The notes: generated from the letters alone by a model not told the origin. Positions 1 to 8,035 are shown, counted from the stretch's first letter. The stretch: DNA of 41,457 nt from an uncultured Clostridia bacterium (GCA_947627055.1 CANQUS010000015.1:1-41457); one strand, 5' to 3'. A program made the numbers and translations.

Positions 1-184
1 TGACTCCATTATAACTCATTTTTCGGTCGTTGTCTTTATTTATTTTTTGTGCATTTTTTCGATTTGCTCATTTATAGATATTATAGTTATACTAGGTTGC
101 GTACTCAAACGATGGAGCCGCAACCATCAAGAGTATATTGTTCTACCCTCCTCAATGTACCCCTCATAATTTTATTGTGAGAAG

Positions 185-218
185 CTCGATAGGATCTTGA
201 CCTATCGGGTTTCTTTTT
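185..218 (+). terminator. Rho-independent terminator
   Basis: A stem of CGATAGG and CCTATCG, extended by two weaker pairs, encloses the loop ATCTTGA and is followed by a T-rich run (GGTTTCTTTTTT). It reads on the plus strand and probably ends a gene lying before the window. It could also be the terminator of a longer leader whose start is not visible. Confidence 0.8.
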
Positions 219-275
219 TACTAATATCTATGCCTATAATCGCCGCGCGATGTCTACCGCCCCTAATGTGGGGAA

Positions 276-560
276 GAATATGTAGTTTCAGCGGGCAATA
301 CGATCCCACTTGATCCGCGCCTGAAACGCTGCTTTGCTTAAAAGTACGATGCAGATATAACATGGGCAACCGCATGGAAAAATCTCAAATATTTGTGCAA
401 AACAACCTATTCCCTTGCTTGCGATTCAAACAATAATATCAATTCGGAAAACAGCCTGCTTTTCATGATCCAAGATCAAGAAAGCGGCGGCGAAATAATT
501 GCGGCATTTTCTTTCGATACTGACTATTATTCACTAAAAAACAGAGTCCGGATCAGATAG
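276..560 (+). pseudogene. decayed reading frame, product unknown
   Basis: One frame reads like protein from 276 to the stop at 558-560, broken by a single in-frame TAA at 339-341. The part before the stop includes SAGNTIPLDPRLKRCFA. The part after it includes DITWATAWKNLKYLC and IIAAFSFDTDYYSLK. There is no start codon with a ribosome site, and another in-frame stop lies just upstream. I read this as a leftover 3' part of a gene. I do not recognise the family, and a chance open frame of this length is possible. Confidence 0.3.
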
Positions 561-734
561 TTTTCTCAGCAAGAAAGTATCCTGCTTCTTTTTATTCGAA
601 ACGGACAATTTTTCCATACTTTTTCATGTGTCCGAAGGCGCTCACACGCTCTTTACTTTTTGAGGGAGTTGTGGTAGAATTTGTGTATAATTAAATAAAG
701 GTATGGCGGAAAATAAAATCAGGAGGACATAGCG

Positions 735-1061
735 ATGACGTTTCAGGAAATTTTTGAAGAGGTAAAATCGGTGTTTATGAGCGGAAATGTGAGCAACTAT
801 GACGGACACCTTGCTCTGCAGGTCAACCTCACAGGTGAGGGCGAGGGCGCGTTCTATGCGGAAATAAAGGATAAACAGCTCTATGTTGAGCCGTATGAAT
901 ATTACGATAGAGATGTGCTGTTTACCGTAGATTCGGGCGATTTTCTCCGTATAGTTCATGGCAAACTCAATCCCGTGCTTGCATATACACTTGGTAAACT
1001 TAAAATCGACGGAGATCTTACAAAGGCTCTTGAGATCCAAAATCTTATACAGAGCGAATAA
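735..1061 (+). CDS. SCP2 sterol-binding domain protein
   Basis: A 108-residue protein consisting of one small alpha/beta domain of the SCP2 (sterol carrier protein 2) type. The typical elements appear in order: the N-terminal helix, a beta region with hydrophobic strands (HLALQVNLTGEGEGAFY), the stretch VLFTVDSGDFLRIVHGKLNP, and the closing hydrophobic helix with LKIDGDLTKALEIQNL. In bacteria such single-domain proteins are thought to bind lipids or fatty acyl groups; the ligand here is unknown. The start is firm: AGGAGG lies 8 nt before the ATG. A TATAAT at 686-691 may be the -10 box, but no good -35 box is seen. The gene stands alone and converges on the transporter gene downstream. Confidence 0.85.
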   Translation: MTFQEIFEEVKSVFMSGNVSNYDGHLALQVNLTGEGEGAFYAEIKDKQLYVEPYEYYDRDVLFTVDSGDFLRIVHGKLNPVLAYTLGKLKIDGDLTKALEIQNLIQSE

Positions 1062-1101
1062 TTAACAGTAAAATCAGTCAAAAGACTTTAATAAATTGTA
1101 T

Positions 1102-1320
1102 GAAAAAGGGCTGTCGCATTAAGTTTTAATAAACTTGATCTATACCCCGTTTGTTATAATTCTGAAATACTACACTGAATATATATAGCTGCCACAAGCG
1201 GTTTCCAAAGGCTCTGCCTTTGGAAACCGCAAGCCTTTTTAAAAAGACTTGACCTAAAACTGAATTTTGACTGCATTAAGTGCCCTTATTCCACGAATTT
1301 TAGTGCGGCAGCCCCTTTTG
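1102..1320. repeat. MITE-like nested palindromic element
   Basis: About 219 bp bounded by imperfect inverted ends: GAAAAAGGGCTGTCGCATTA on the left and, read on the other strand, CAAAAGGGGCTGCCGCACTA on the right. Inside, at 1198-1230, is a perfect 15-bp hairpin with a TCT loop. It contains no gene. The structure fits a miniature inverted-repeat element. It lies between two convergent genes, so it may also act as a terminator in both directions. Confidence 0.65.
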
Positions 1321-1343
1321 CTTGTATATTAGGATAGACAGCC

Positions 1344-2516
1344 TTATTTATTGCTTTCCCTTTCAATAGTCATGATAAATTCCTTATCCTTTATGTTAAA
1401 GCTGCTCGTTATCATTTTCTCAAGCTCCTCGTCAGATAACTCGGAGATAGCTGTATCATTGGGAACGATAACATTAAAAAGTACATATGAACGGTCGTAG
1501 CCCTGCGTTATGCGGAAATTTTGAACCGCAAGCGCAGGACTTATGCTTTTTATAGTGCTTAAGACCTTGCTGTATACCGGCGCTATTATCTTGTCGTTTG
1601 TCACGATAGGGTCGGCATGGATCGTAATGTCGCAGTCAAATTTAGATTTTATCTTTGCTTCTATCTCGTCAACTATGGTGTGCGCCGTGAGCAGGTTTAT
1701 ATCGGCGGGAAGCTCCGCGTGGAGAGAGGCTGCGATATGAGTTGCTCCGTAGCTGTGAACAAGCACATCGTGAAGCCCCAGCACGCGGTCGTCAGAGAGT
1801 ACGGTTTTTTCTATTTCCGCGACAAATTCCTTGTCGGGAGCTTCACCTATGAGCGGGTTGAGCGATTCGGACGCGCTCTTAAAGCCCGTGAAAATAATAA
1901 AACACGCTACGAACATACCGAGATATGCGTCAAGATTTATACCCGTAGCAAGCCCTATGACAGCCCCGATAATAACTGCGGTTGTCGTGATACAGTCGCT
2001 CAAAGAGTCGAGCGAGGTCGCTTTAAGGGCGGAGGAGTTCAGCTTTTTGCCGAGCTTCCTGTTAAAAAAGGCCATCCACAGCTTTACAAGTACCGACCCC
2101 GCAAGAACGGCTATCGAGATAAGGCTGAAGCCGACATTGTCGGGATCGACCGCCTTGTCAAACGATGTTTTTAACAGTTCAACTCCGACAAGCATTATGG
2201 TCAGCGAAACCAAAAGTCCCGTTATATACTCTATTCTCCCGTGACCGTAAGGGTGCTGTCTGTCGGCTCTTTTACCTGCCATTTTAAAGCCGACGAGAGT
2301 TATTATCGACGAACCCGCATCGGAAAGGTTGTTTACCGCATCGGCTGTGATAGATATTGCACCGGACAGAATGCCCGTGATGAGCTTTGCTGTAAAAAGA
2401 ATGACATTGCATACGATTCCGACAACGCCCGCCATAACTCCATAGGAGCGACGGACTACACGGTTTTTTACATTTTCGCTGTCCTTTATAAACAAGCGAA
2501 TCAAAAGATCGGTCAT
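1344..2516 (-). CDS. cation diffusion facilitator family transporter
   Basis: A 390-residue membrane protein that should export divalent metal ions in exchange for protons. The N-terminal half carries the CDF core: residues around ADAVNNLSDAGSS (metal-site Asp residues, TM2), the HPYGHGRIEYI motif after TM3, and the second metal pair in DSLSD (TM5). The C-terminal third (from about residue 220) is the soluble ZT-dimer domain with a conserved HDVLVHSYG stretch. Length is normal or slightly long for the FieF/MntE-like branch. The metal cannot be told from sequence. The start at 2516 has GAGGTG upstream. A promoter at 2685-2712 gives a leader of about 160 nt that contains a structured element (2574-2637), so control at the RNA level is likely. 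Confidence 0.92.
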   Translation of the reverse strand: MTDLLIRLFIKDSENVKNRVVRRSYGVMAGVVGIVCNVILFTAKLITGILSGAISITADAVNNLSDAGSSIITLVGFKMAGKRADRQHPYGHGRIEYITGLLVSLTIMLVGVELLKTSFDKAVDPDNVGFSLISIAVLAGSVLVKLWMAFFNRKLGKKLNSSALKATSLDSLSDCITTTAVIIGAVIGLATGINLDAYLGMFVACFIIFTGFKSASESLNPLIGEAPDKEFVAEIEKTVLSDDRVLGLHDVLVHSYGATHIAASLHAELPADINLLTAHTIVDEIEAKIKSKFDCDITIHADPIVTNDKIIAPVYSKVLSTIKSISPALAVQNFRITQGYDRSYVLFNVIVPNDTAISELSDEELEKMITSSFNIKDKEFIMTIERESNK

Positions 2517-2573
2517 ATCATCCGCACCTCATAATTATTACGAATATACATAATTACAACATATTCAATAAGT

Positions 2574-2637
2574 GGCTTTCCCTGCCGTTCAACGTCCAAA
2601 TGACACCCGCCTGAGAGGGGTGTCCTGCCAAAGCTAT
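2574..2637 (-). promoter_or_regulatory. structured leader element upstream of the CDF transporter (candidate riboswitch)
   Basis: On the minus strand the leader reads AGCTTTGGCAGG, then a hairpin (GACACC paired with GGTGTC, inner CCT/AGG pair, CTC loop), then GGCAGGGAAAGCC. The outer GCTTT can pair with AAAGC, which brings two GGCAG segments together at the base. It sits 57 nt before the start codon. The same blocks in the same order occur at 30967-31032 ahead of another minus-strand gene. A metal-sensing RNA would suit the transporter, but I could not match it to a known class. Confidence 0.5.
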
Positions 2638-2684
2638 GATCTGTAACCGTCCTGATAATCTGCGAAATATCTTGTAGACATAAT

Positions 2685-2712
2685 ATTATATATTTAAGAT
2701 AATAATATTCAA
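2685..2712 (-). promoter_or_regulatory. sigma-70/SigA-type promoter for the CDF transporter
   Basis: Read on the minus strand: TTGAAT (2707-2712), a 16-nt spacer, and TATAAT (2685-2690). Transcription would begin near 2677, giving a leader of roughly 160 nt before the ATG at 2516. Confidence 0.6.
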
Positions 2713-2804
2713 GGCTAACCATGTCTGATTTACCTATTTATTCTTACTATGCCCATATAGCCATGACTGATTATTATTGCCGTCACCATTTCGCATTTCA
2801 GCAG

Positions 2805-2847
2805 GGCAAAAAGTAAATAACCGCCTGACTATAATAGGTGGTTATTT
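2805..2847 (-). terminator. Rho-independent terminator, possibly of a small RNA
   Basis: A 12-bp stem (2815-2826 with 2836-2847, one G-U pair) with a 9-nt loop is followed on the minus strand by ACTTTTTGC. It lies about 40 nt downstream of the strong promoter at 2894-2922, so the two together would make an RNA of about 80 nt. The stem could also work on the plus strand. Confidence 0.65.
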
Positions 2848-2893
2848 TGAAAGCGGAAAGCGTTTTGCGGTACGCTCTCATACTATAATTTTT

Positions 2894-2922
2894 ATAGTAT
2901 ACACCAACCCTATATGTGTCAA
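2894..2922 (-). promoter_or_regulatory. strong SigA-type promoter with no gene directly downstream
   Basis: On the minus strand: TTGACA (2917-2922), a 17-nt spacer, and TACTAT (2894-2899). A perfect 9-bp palindrome (2880-2900) overlaps the -10 box and predicted start site and could be an operator. The next feature downstream is a terminator, not an open reading frame. Confidence 0.6.
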
Positions 2923-2948
2923 CGACACACTTTTTCAGAAGTAATAAA

Positions 2949-3005
2949 CAACTAAAAGAACTGCCCTCGAATAAAGACACTTTATAAGTCCTTATTCAAG
3001 GGCAG
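2949..3005 (-). terminator. terminator of the tRNA operon
   Basis: A long stem (2961-3005; CTGCCCT paired with AGGGCAG, continued by GAATAA/TTATTC with a few mismatches) is followed on the minus strand by TTCTTTT. It lies 25 nt after the end of tRNA-Glu. Confidence 0.85.
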
Positions 3006-3030
3006 AGAGCTTACTCTCGCACAAAACTAT

Positions 3031-3105
3031 TGGTGACCCGGACGGGAATCGAACCCGTGTTACCGCCGTGAAAGGGCGGTGTCTTAACCGCTTGACCACC
3101 GGGCC
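3031..3105 (-). tRNA. tRNA-Glu (UUC)
   Basis: A full cloverleaf of 75 nt including an encoded CCA. The acceptor stem GGCCCGG pairs with CCGGGTC (one G-U), the anticodon loop is CTTTCAC with anticodon TTC, and the T arm carries GGTTCGATTCC. It is the second gene of a two-tRNA transcript with tRNA-Met, 4 nt after it. Confidence 0.97.
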
Positions 3106-3109
3106 ATGT

Positions 3110-3186
3110 TGGTAGCGGTAGTGGGACTTGAACCTACGACACTTCGGGTATGAACCGAATGCTCTAGCCAACTGAGCTATACCGCC
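3110..3186 (-). tRNA. tRNA-Met (CAU), elongator type
   Basis: A 77-nt cloverleaf with encoded CCA. The acceptor stem GGCGGTA pairs with TACCGCT, and the anticodon loop TTCATAC gives CAT. It has a paired first base pair (G1-U72) and lacks the three G-C pairs of the initiator anticodon stem, so it is elongator Met. A tRNA-Ile whose CAT is modified to lysidine cannot be fully excluded by eye. It is the first gene after the promoter at 3218-3246. Confidence 0.93.
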
Positions 3187-3217
3187 ATATTATATCGACA
3201 AAACAACCGACTTGATT

Positions 3218-3246
3218 ATTATATTACCTGATTTTCAATTTGTCAA
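3218..3246 (-). promoter_or_regulatory. consensus promoter of the tRNA operon
   Basis: On the minus strand: TTGACA (3241-3246), exactly 17 nt, then TATAAT (3218-3223). This is a perfect consensus match, as expected for a stable-RNA promoter, about 30 nt before tRNA-Met. Confidence 0.9.
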
Positions 3247-3342
3247 TAGTTTTTCTGATTTAATTTAACATTTTACCATAAGTAAATTTATAGAACCGCT
3301 GATTTGCCCGAAACATTATCCTATGAATTAAAGATACCGCCC

Positions 3343-4365
3343 TTATGCCTTGTTGTCAGACTCGATAATTTCCTCGAAATATATGTCTTTATCCAAAATG
3401 CCGATGTCCATGCTGCAGGCTATGAGAAGCTTACAGTACGCGCTTTCCGGCGAAATCGCATAAAGGGGGATACAGCCAAGCTCAAGAAGCTCGAGACTTG
3501 TTTTGTAGTATTTGTCACGACCCTTAAACGGGGCGCAGTAGACCGGAATGTTCCGTTTGTGACAGCTATCTATGAGAGCAGACACGCTTCCCTTGCCCTG
3601 TGTGCGGGCAGTTTGCGAATGGTACGGTACTATAAGGACGGCGCCGACAGTATCGTTTATGACAATATCATTGTAATTAAATCCCGGATATGAACGTATC
3701 ATAAGGATATTTTTGCAGAGTGACAGTTTGTCGGAGAATGTTTTTTCGCGTCTGCTCTCGATTTGTGACTTGCTCGGATTGATGCTGAGCGGTGTAGGCT
3801 CAAACACTTCTCCGTCAACAAAGCCGAGTTCACCTCCGCCGAAGCTTTGGAACGTATCGGTCAGGGCGTCAGCCTCAAGCAGTCTTGTCGGCAAAAATAC
3901 GCGGCTTTTGCCTGTCTTTTCGCCAAAAACGGTGAATACGCCGCGTGCAAACAGCTTGATAAGAGCAACGGAGGAACGCAGATTGTTAAGAGCATTGCTG
4001 CGCTCATCTGTAACGATATAGTTAGCGGCGGTTATAACAATAGGGAGCGGAAGATGGCAAAGGCACATAGAGAGCATAGCAGAGGAGTAGGAGAGAGTGT
4101 CGCTCCCGTGGGTGATGATCATGCCGTCAAAGCCTGTGATGTCGTACTCAAGGATAAAGTTTACGAGCGTTTCCCAGTGTCTTGTTTCAAGATTTTCGCT
4201 GAGGATATTAAGCGGCTGAGCCGTCACAAATTCATCGTCATGTCCGTACTGACGGAAATATTCCTCGAGCAAAATGACCGAGGCTCGTCTGTCAGTGTCA
4301 ATAGCCTTGCCGCTGCTCAAGCTGCCGATAGTGCCGCCTGTCAGAATTATCAGAATCTTAGCCAT
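3343..4365 (-). CDS. asparaginase/glutaminase family protein
   Basis: A 340-residue protein of the type I/II L-asparaginase fold, which hydrolyses asparagine to aspartate and ammonia. The N-terminal nucleophile motif TGGTIG is at residues 9-14 (nucleophile Thr12). The second active-site motif, normally HGTDT, is HGSDT at residues 86-90, so the usual Thr is Ser. The following segment reads ITAANY, where the family usually has a VTGAMR-like stretch. The C-terminal domain is present (MIRSYPGFN..., then SVSALIDSCHKRNIPVYCAP). There is no signal peptide, so it is cytoplasmic. GGAGG lies 6 nt before the ATG. The gene stands alone. The amidohydrolase fold is clear but the exact substrate is not. Confidence 0.85.
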   Translation of the reverse strand: MAKILIILTGGTIGSLSSGKAIDTDRRASVILLEEYFRQYGHDDEFVTAQPLNILSENLETRHWETLVNFILEYDITGFDGMIITHGSDTLSYSSAMLSMCLCHLPLPIVITAANYIVTDERSNALNNLRSSVALIKLFARGVFTVFGEKTGKSRVFLPTRLLEADALTDTFQSFGGGELGFVDGEVFEPTPLSINPSKSQIESRREKTFSDKLSLCKNILMIRSYPGFNYNDIVINDTVGAVLIVPYHSQTARTQGKGSVSALIDSCHKRNIPVYCAPFKGRDKYYKTSLELLELGCIPLYAISPESAYCKLLIACSMDIGILDKDIYFEEIIESDNKA

Positions 4366-4542
4366 ATTTTACCTCCGAAGCGTTAATTCAGTAAGGAACT
4401 GTCGAGTAAACACGCAGTAATTTGAGTATCATATTTTATCAGTGTTTCCTTAATTGTTTGTTAAAATTCATGTGATACAGTATATTTATTATATCACTGC
4501 ATAGCAAAGACATCAAATTGAATAAGAGATGGTTTGAGGTAT

Positions 4543-5052
4543 ATGGAAAGCAATATCGTCACGCACACATTAGAGCCGATTTTCGACAAAAATTCATCTG
4601 TTCTTATCCTCGGAACGATGCCGTCGCCCAGGTCAAGAGAAAATAACTTTTACTACGGACACCCGCAAAACAGATTTTGGCGTGTGCTGTCGTCTGTCCT
4701 CGGGGAAGGACTGCCGAAAACAAACGAGGAACGCGCCGAACTGCTCCTTTCACACGGGATAGCCCTTTGGGACGTTCTCGCGTCATGCGAGATAAAAGGG
4801 GCTGACGACAGCTCGATCAAAAAGCCTGTCCCGAACGATCTGTCTATAATTCTCGACAAATGTGATATTCGTGCGGTTTTTACAACAGGCTCCAAGGCTT
4901 TTGCGCTATACAGGAGATTTTGTGAGCCTGGAACGGGTATTCGGGCAATACCCTTGCCGTCCACAAGCCCCGCGAACTGCCGGATGACACTTGAACATCT
5001 TATACATAGCTATTCGGTGATAGGAGAGGCATTGAACAACAGTTTAAAGTAA
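4543..5052 (+). CDS. DNA-deoxyinosine/uracil glycosylase family protein
   Basis: About 169 residues of the uracil-DNA glycosylase superfamily, in the branch annotated as DNA-deoxyinosine glycosylase. It should remove deaminated bases from DNA. Visible signs are the opening motif LILGTMPSPRSRENNFYYG with the following HPQNRFWRVL, the central GIALWDVLASCEIKGADDSSI, and the late LPSTSPANCRM, which corresponds to the C-terminal active-site motif. The frame is also open from a TTG at 4534. I chose the ATG at 4543, but neither start has an ideal ribosome site (GAGG is only 3 nt before the ATG), so the N terminus is uncertain by three residues. The gene is divergent from the asparaginase gene. Confidence 0.85.
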   Translation: MESNIVTHTLEPIFDKNSSVLILGTMPSPRSRENNFYYGHPQNRFWRVLSSVLGEGLPKTNEERAELLLSHGIALWDVLASCEIKGADDSSIKKPVPNDLSIILDKCDIRAVFTTGSKAFALYRRFCEPGTGIRAIPLPSTSPANCRMTLEHLIHSYSVIGEALNNSLK

Positions 5053-5105
5053 TAATTTTAAGATACCTTTTGTCGAATTTATTGTTTCTCAATAAAATAT
5101 TGTAG

Positions 5106-5134
5106 TTGATTATTTTACTTTATTCGGTTATAAT
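5106..5134 (+). promoter_or_regulatory. promoter of glyA
   Basis: TTGATT (5106-5111), a 17-nt spacer and TATAAT (5129-5134). The predicted leader is only about 35 nt, too short for a glycine or tetrahydrofolate riboswitch. Confidence 0.75.
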
Positions 5135-5175
5135 GAGAGAGATAGCAAGATTTTTTGAAATGAGGTTTAAATTTT

Positions 5176-6432
5176 ATGTATAAGGACTTATGTGATGTTA
5201 TCGGTCTTGTCGGAACATACGACAAGGATGTCGCTGAGGCAATGAACGATGAGCTTAAAAGACAACGCAGAAACCTTGAGCTTATCGCCTCCGAAAATAT
5301 CGTTTCTCCTGCTGTCATGGCAGCTATGGGTTCGGTTCTCACTAATAAATATGCGGAGGGCTACCCCGGCAAGAGATACTACGGGGGCTGTCAGTGTGTC
5401 GATGTCGTCGAGGAGATCGCCATCAAGAGAGCCTGCGAGCTTTTTGGGGCGGAATTTGCCAACGTTCAGCCGCACTCGGGCGCACAGGCAAATACGGCGG
5501 TTTACTTCGCTATGCTTCAGCCGGGTGATACAGTTATGGGTATGTCTCTCAGTGAGGGCGGTCATCTTACTCACGGCTCACCCGTAAATATTTCCGGCAA
5601 ATACTTTAATTTTGTTCCATACGGTGTTGACTCAGAAACACACAGGATAGACTACGACAAGGTACTGGAGATAGCCAAGGAAGTCAGACCTAAAATGATA
5701 GTCTGCGGTGCAAGCGCATATCCGAGGATCATCGACTTCAAGCGTTTCCGCGAGATCGCTGACGAGGTCGGCGCATATCTCATGGTGGATATGGCTCATA
5801 TCGCTGGGCTTGTAGCGGCGGGTGTTCACCCGAACCCTGTCCCGTATGCCCACTTCACGACGACTACTACACATAAGACGCTGAGAGGTCCGAGAGGCGG
5901 TCTTATCCTCTGCGAGGAAAAGTACGCCAAGGAGATCAACAAGGCTATCTTCCCGGGAACACAGGGCGGTCCTCTTATGCACACTATCGCAGCAAAGGCC
6001 GTTTGCTTTGGCGAGGCTCTAAAGCCTGAATTTAAGACTTACGGTAAAAATATAGTCAAGAACGCACAGGCTCTCGCGCAGGGGCTTATGGCGAGAGGTC
6101 TAAGGCTTGTTTCGGGCGGTACTGATAACCACGTTATGCTCCTTGATCTCCGTGATACGGACATCACAGGCAAAGAGCTTGAGCACAGGCTCGACGAGGT
6201 ATATATCACCGTCAACAAGAACACTGTTCCGAACGAACCGCGCAGCCCGTTTGTCACAAGCGGTATCAGAATAGGCACGCCTGCCGTTACAACAAGAGGT
6301 CTCGGCGTTGACGAGATGGACAGGATCGCCGAGTTCATCTCGTTGTGCGTAAATGACTTTGAGGGCAGCGCCGACAATATCCGCGAGGGTGTAAACGAGA
6401 TCTGCGCGCGCTTCCCGCTTTACGAGCAGTAA
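5176..6432 (+). CDS. glyA: serine hydroxymethyltransferase
   Basis: A 418-residue PLP enzyme, full length for the family. It converts serine and tetrahydrofolate to glycine and 5,10-methylene-THF, the main entry of one-carbon units. Residues seen: LIASENIVS near the start (about 36-44), [15 protein letters not shown] (about 57-71), PHSGAQAN (99-106), [13 protein letters not shown] (204-216), and the PLP-lysine motif [14 protein letters not shown] with Lys234. The C-terminal part [13 protein letters not shown] is also typical. Cytoplasmic. It has its own promoter at 5106-5134. The cofactor it uses is made by the fol operon near 32-34 kb. Confidence 0.98.
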   Translation: MYKDLCDVIGLVGTYDKDVAEAMNDELKRQRRNLELIASENIVSPAVMAAMGSVLTNKYAEGYPGKRYYGGCQCVDVVEEIAIKRACELFGAEFANVQPHSGAQANTAVYFAMLQPGDTVMGMSLSEGGHLTHGSPVNISGKYFNFVPYGVDSETHRIDYDKVLEIAKEVRPKMIVCGASAYPRIIDFKRFREIADEVGAYLMVDMAHIAGLVAAGVHPNPVPYAHFTTTTTHKTLRGPRGGLILCEEKYAKEINKAIFPGTQGGPLMHTIAAKAVCFGEALKPEFKTYGKNIVKNAQALAQGLMARGLRLVSGGTDNHVMLLDLRDTDITGKELEHRLDEVYITVNKNTVPNEPRSPFVTSGIRIGTPAVTTRGLGVDEMDRIAEFISLCVNDFEGSADNIREGVNEICARFPLYEQ

Positions 6433-6510
6433 TCAGGTTTAATTGTAATTTTATGCCGTAAAGGCTTTGCAGCATATATCGCTATTCCGAGAGGAAAGGA
6501 AAAATTAAGA

Positions 6511-7932
6511 ATGAAAAATATTGTAAAGAAAATCGTTGCCGCCTCCTTTTGCGGAGCGCTGCTGCTGAGTACAACAGCTTGCTCGGATACCTCGTGGAGC
6601 GTCAAAAACGATAACGAGACTCTCTCTATCGGTACATATATTTATTATATGTCCCAAGCCTACAGCGAGGCTAAGGAAAAGTCAGGAAAGTCGGGAGACG
6701 CCGTGCTCTCGGAGACTATTGAGAAAAAAACAGGCGACCAGTGGATCCGAGACAGGGCAAAGGAACTTTGCCTTGAGCAGCTCACCGTAAACAAGCTGTG
6801 CAAGGATAATAAGGTAACTGTAACGGATGATGAGATCGACACATCATATAATGACTCAAGTCAATTCTATGGAATGTATTCCTATGCCCAGATGTGGATA
6901 TATTCAAAGCAGTCGTATGAGGATATGGGTATCTCGGAGGATTCCTACAAAAACGCCGTAGTGGGTACAGCGGTCGCTAAGGACAAGCTTTTTGATAATA
7001 TTTACGGTGAGGGCGGAAGTCAGGAGGTCAAGGAGAGCGAGCTTGAAAAATATTTTACGGATAATTATGTCTATTATAAGTATTTTTCCGCTTCGCTGAC
7101 TAAAACTGACGATGACGGCAACTCGACTGATCTCACAGATGCCGAAAAGGAAACACTGAAGGTCAAATATGAGAATTATGCCAAGATGATCAATAACGAG
7201 AAAAAGACAATAGATGATGTTATCGAAAAGTACAAGGAGAACGAGGACACGGAGGACGACCCGTCCATGGTGTCATGCGACAACATTAACGACAGCTTCG
7301 TTATCGGAGATGAGGTCAAGGATAAGCTCGAGAAGATGAAGGACGGCGAGGCTGCATATGTCGCGACGGACAGCGAGTATTATTTCGTATATAAGATGCC
7401 TATCAAGGATAACATAAGCTCACTGACCGATAAAAATGACACAAGCCTGCATTCACAGGTCATTCACAAATATAAAAACGACGACTTCACTAAGTATATA
7501 GATGAGCAGACAAAAAAATTGAAGTACGAGCAGAACGATGCGGCATTCGCTAAGTATACTCCGGATAGAGTAATTCCTGATGAGGATAATTCGACTGCGG
7601 AGGAATCATCCACTGTATCAAGTGAGGAGTCAATTGAGGAAAGCAGCGAGAGCAGTAAGGAGTCGGCGTCATCAGAGCAGACAAGCTCCACTGGCACAGA
7701 CACAGAGTCAGAGGTCTCCGCGTCAAGCGGCACGGAAAGCTCCGACAGCGGCTCATCGAGCAAAGCCTCAGAATCCTCCGACGAGGTGACTTCTAAAACG
7801 GTGGAGCAGTCAAAGGCAGAGACTTCAGTAGCGTCAGCGGTTGAAAACAAGCCCGAGAGCTCCGCTTCCGGCACAGCTTCGTCAGCAGCTGATCAAACTT
7901 CATCGGCTGCTTCCAATAATTTTGCAGCATAA
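6511..7932 (+). CDS. lipoprotein with SurA/PrsA-like N-terminal region and Ser-rich tail
   Basis: A 473-residue secreted lipoprotein. The N terminus is a lipoprotein signal peptide (MKNIVKKIVAASFCGALLLS) with lipobox LSTTAC, so the mature protein starts at Cys24. Residues about 30-330 are charged and helical, with the pattern of SurA_N/PrsA-like foldase regions (for example LSIGTYIYYMSQAYSEAKEKSG and KSYEDMGISEDSYKN). I do not see a clear parvulin PPIase core. From about residue 355 to the end the protein is very rich in Ser, Glu and Thr (SSEESIEESSESSKESASSE), a low-complexity tail of the kind that spans the wall or is glycosylated. A GGAAAGG ribosome site precedes the ATG. It follows glyA by 78 nt and may be co-transcribed. 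Probably a surface chaperone or assembly factor. Confidence 0.7.
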   Translation: MKNIVKKIVAASFCGALLLSTTACSDTSWSVKNDNETLSIGTYIYYMSQAYSEAKEKSGKSGDAVLSETIEKKTGDQWIRDRAKELCLEQLTVNKLCKDNKVTVTDDEIDTSYNDSSQFYGMYSYAQMWIYSKQSYEDMGISEDSYKNAVVGTAVAKDKLFDNIYGEGGSQEVKESELEKYFTDNYVYYKYFSASLTKTDDDGNSTDLTDAEKETLKVKYENYAKMINNEKKTIDDVIEKYKENEDTEDDPSMVSCDNINDSFVIGDEVKDKLEKMKDGEAAYVATDSEYYFVYKMPIKDNISSLTDKNDTSLHSQVIHKYKNDDFTKYIDEQTKKLKYEQNDAAFAKYTPDRVIPDEDNSTAEESSTVSSEESIEESSESSKESASSEQTSSTGTDTESEVSASSGTESSDSGSSSKASESSDEVTSKTVEQSKAETSVASAVENKPESSASGTASSAADQTSSAASNNFAA

Positions 7933-7994
7933 TTTGTCGGAAAGGTCTACAATTTTTCAAATAATGTATGATTTTTCTTAGTTGAAAATTGACA

Positions 7995-8023
7995 TTGAAA
8001 TTATTTCCGTATAATGCTATAAT
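7995..8023 (+). promoter_or_regulatory. promoter of amt
   Basis: TTGAAA (7995-8000), a 17-nt spacer and TATAAT (8018-8023). A second possible pair, TTGACA at 7989 with TATAAT at 8010, has a short 15-nt spacer. Transcription would start near 8030, just ahead of the leader hairpin. Confidence 0.75.
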
Positions 8024-8035
8024 CTTTAACAGAAC

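Noticed and set aside
642-1040. 132-residue minus-strand frame
   Set aside because: It lies opposite the well-supported SCP2 gene, which has AGGAGG and family motifs.
2574-2637. Firm assignment of the CDF leader to the NiCo (czcD) riboswitch
   Set aside because: GCAGG segments and a CDF gene fit, but I could not lay out the four-way junction; needs a covariance-model search.
5053-5175. glycine or tetrahydrofolate riboswitch before glyA
   Set aside because: The leader after the promoter is about 35 nt, too short for either.
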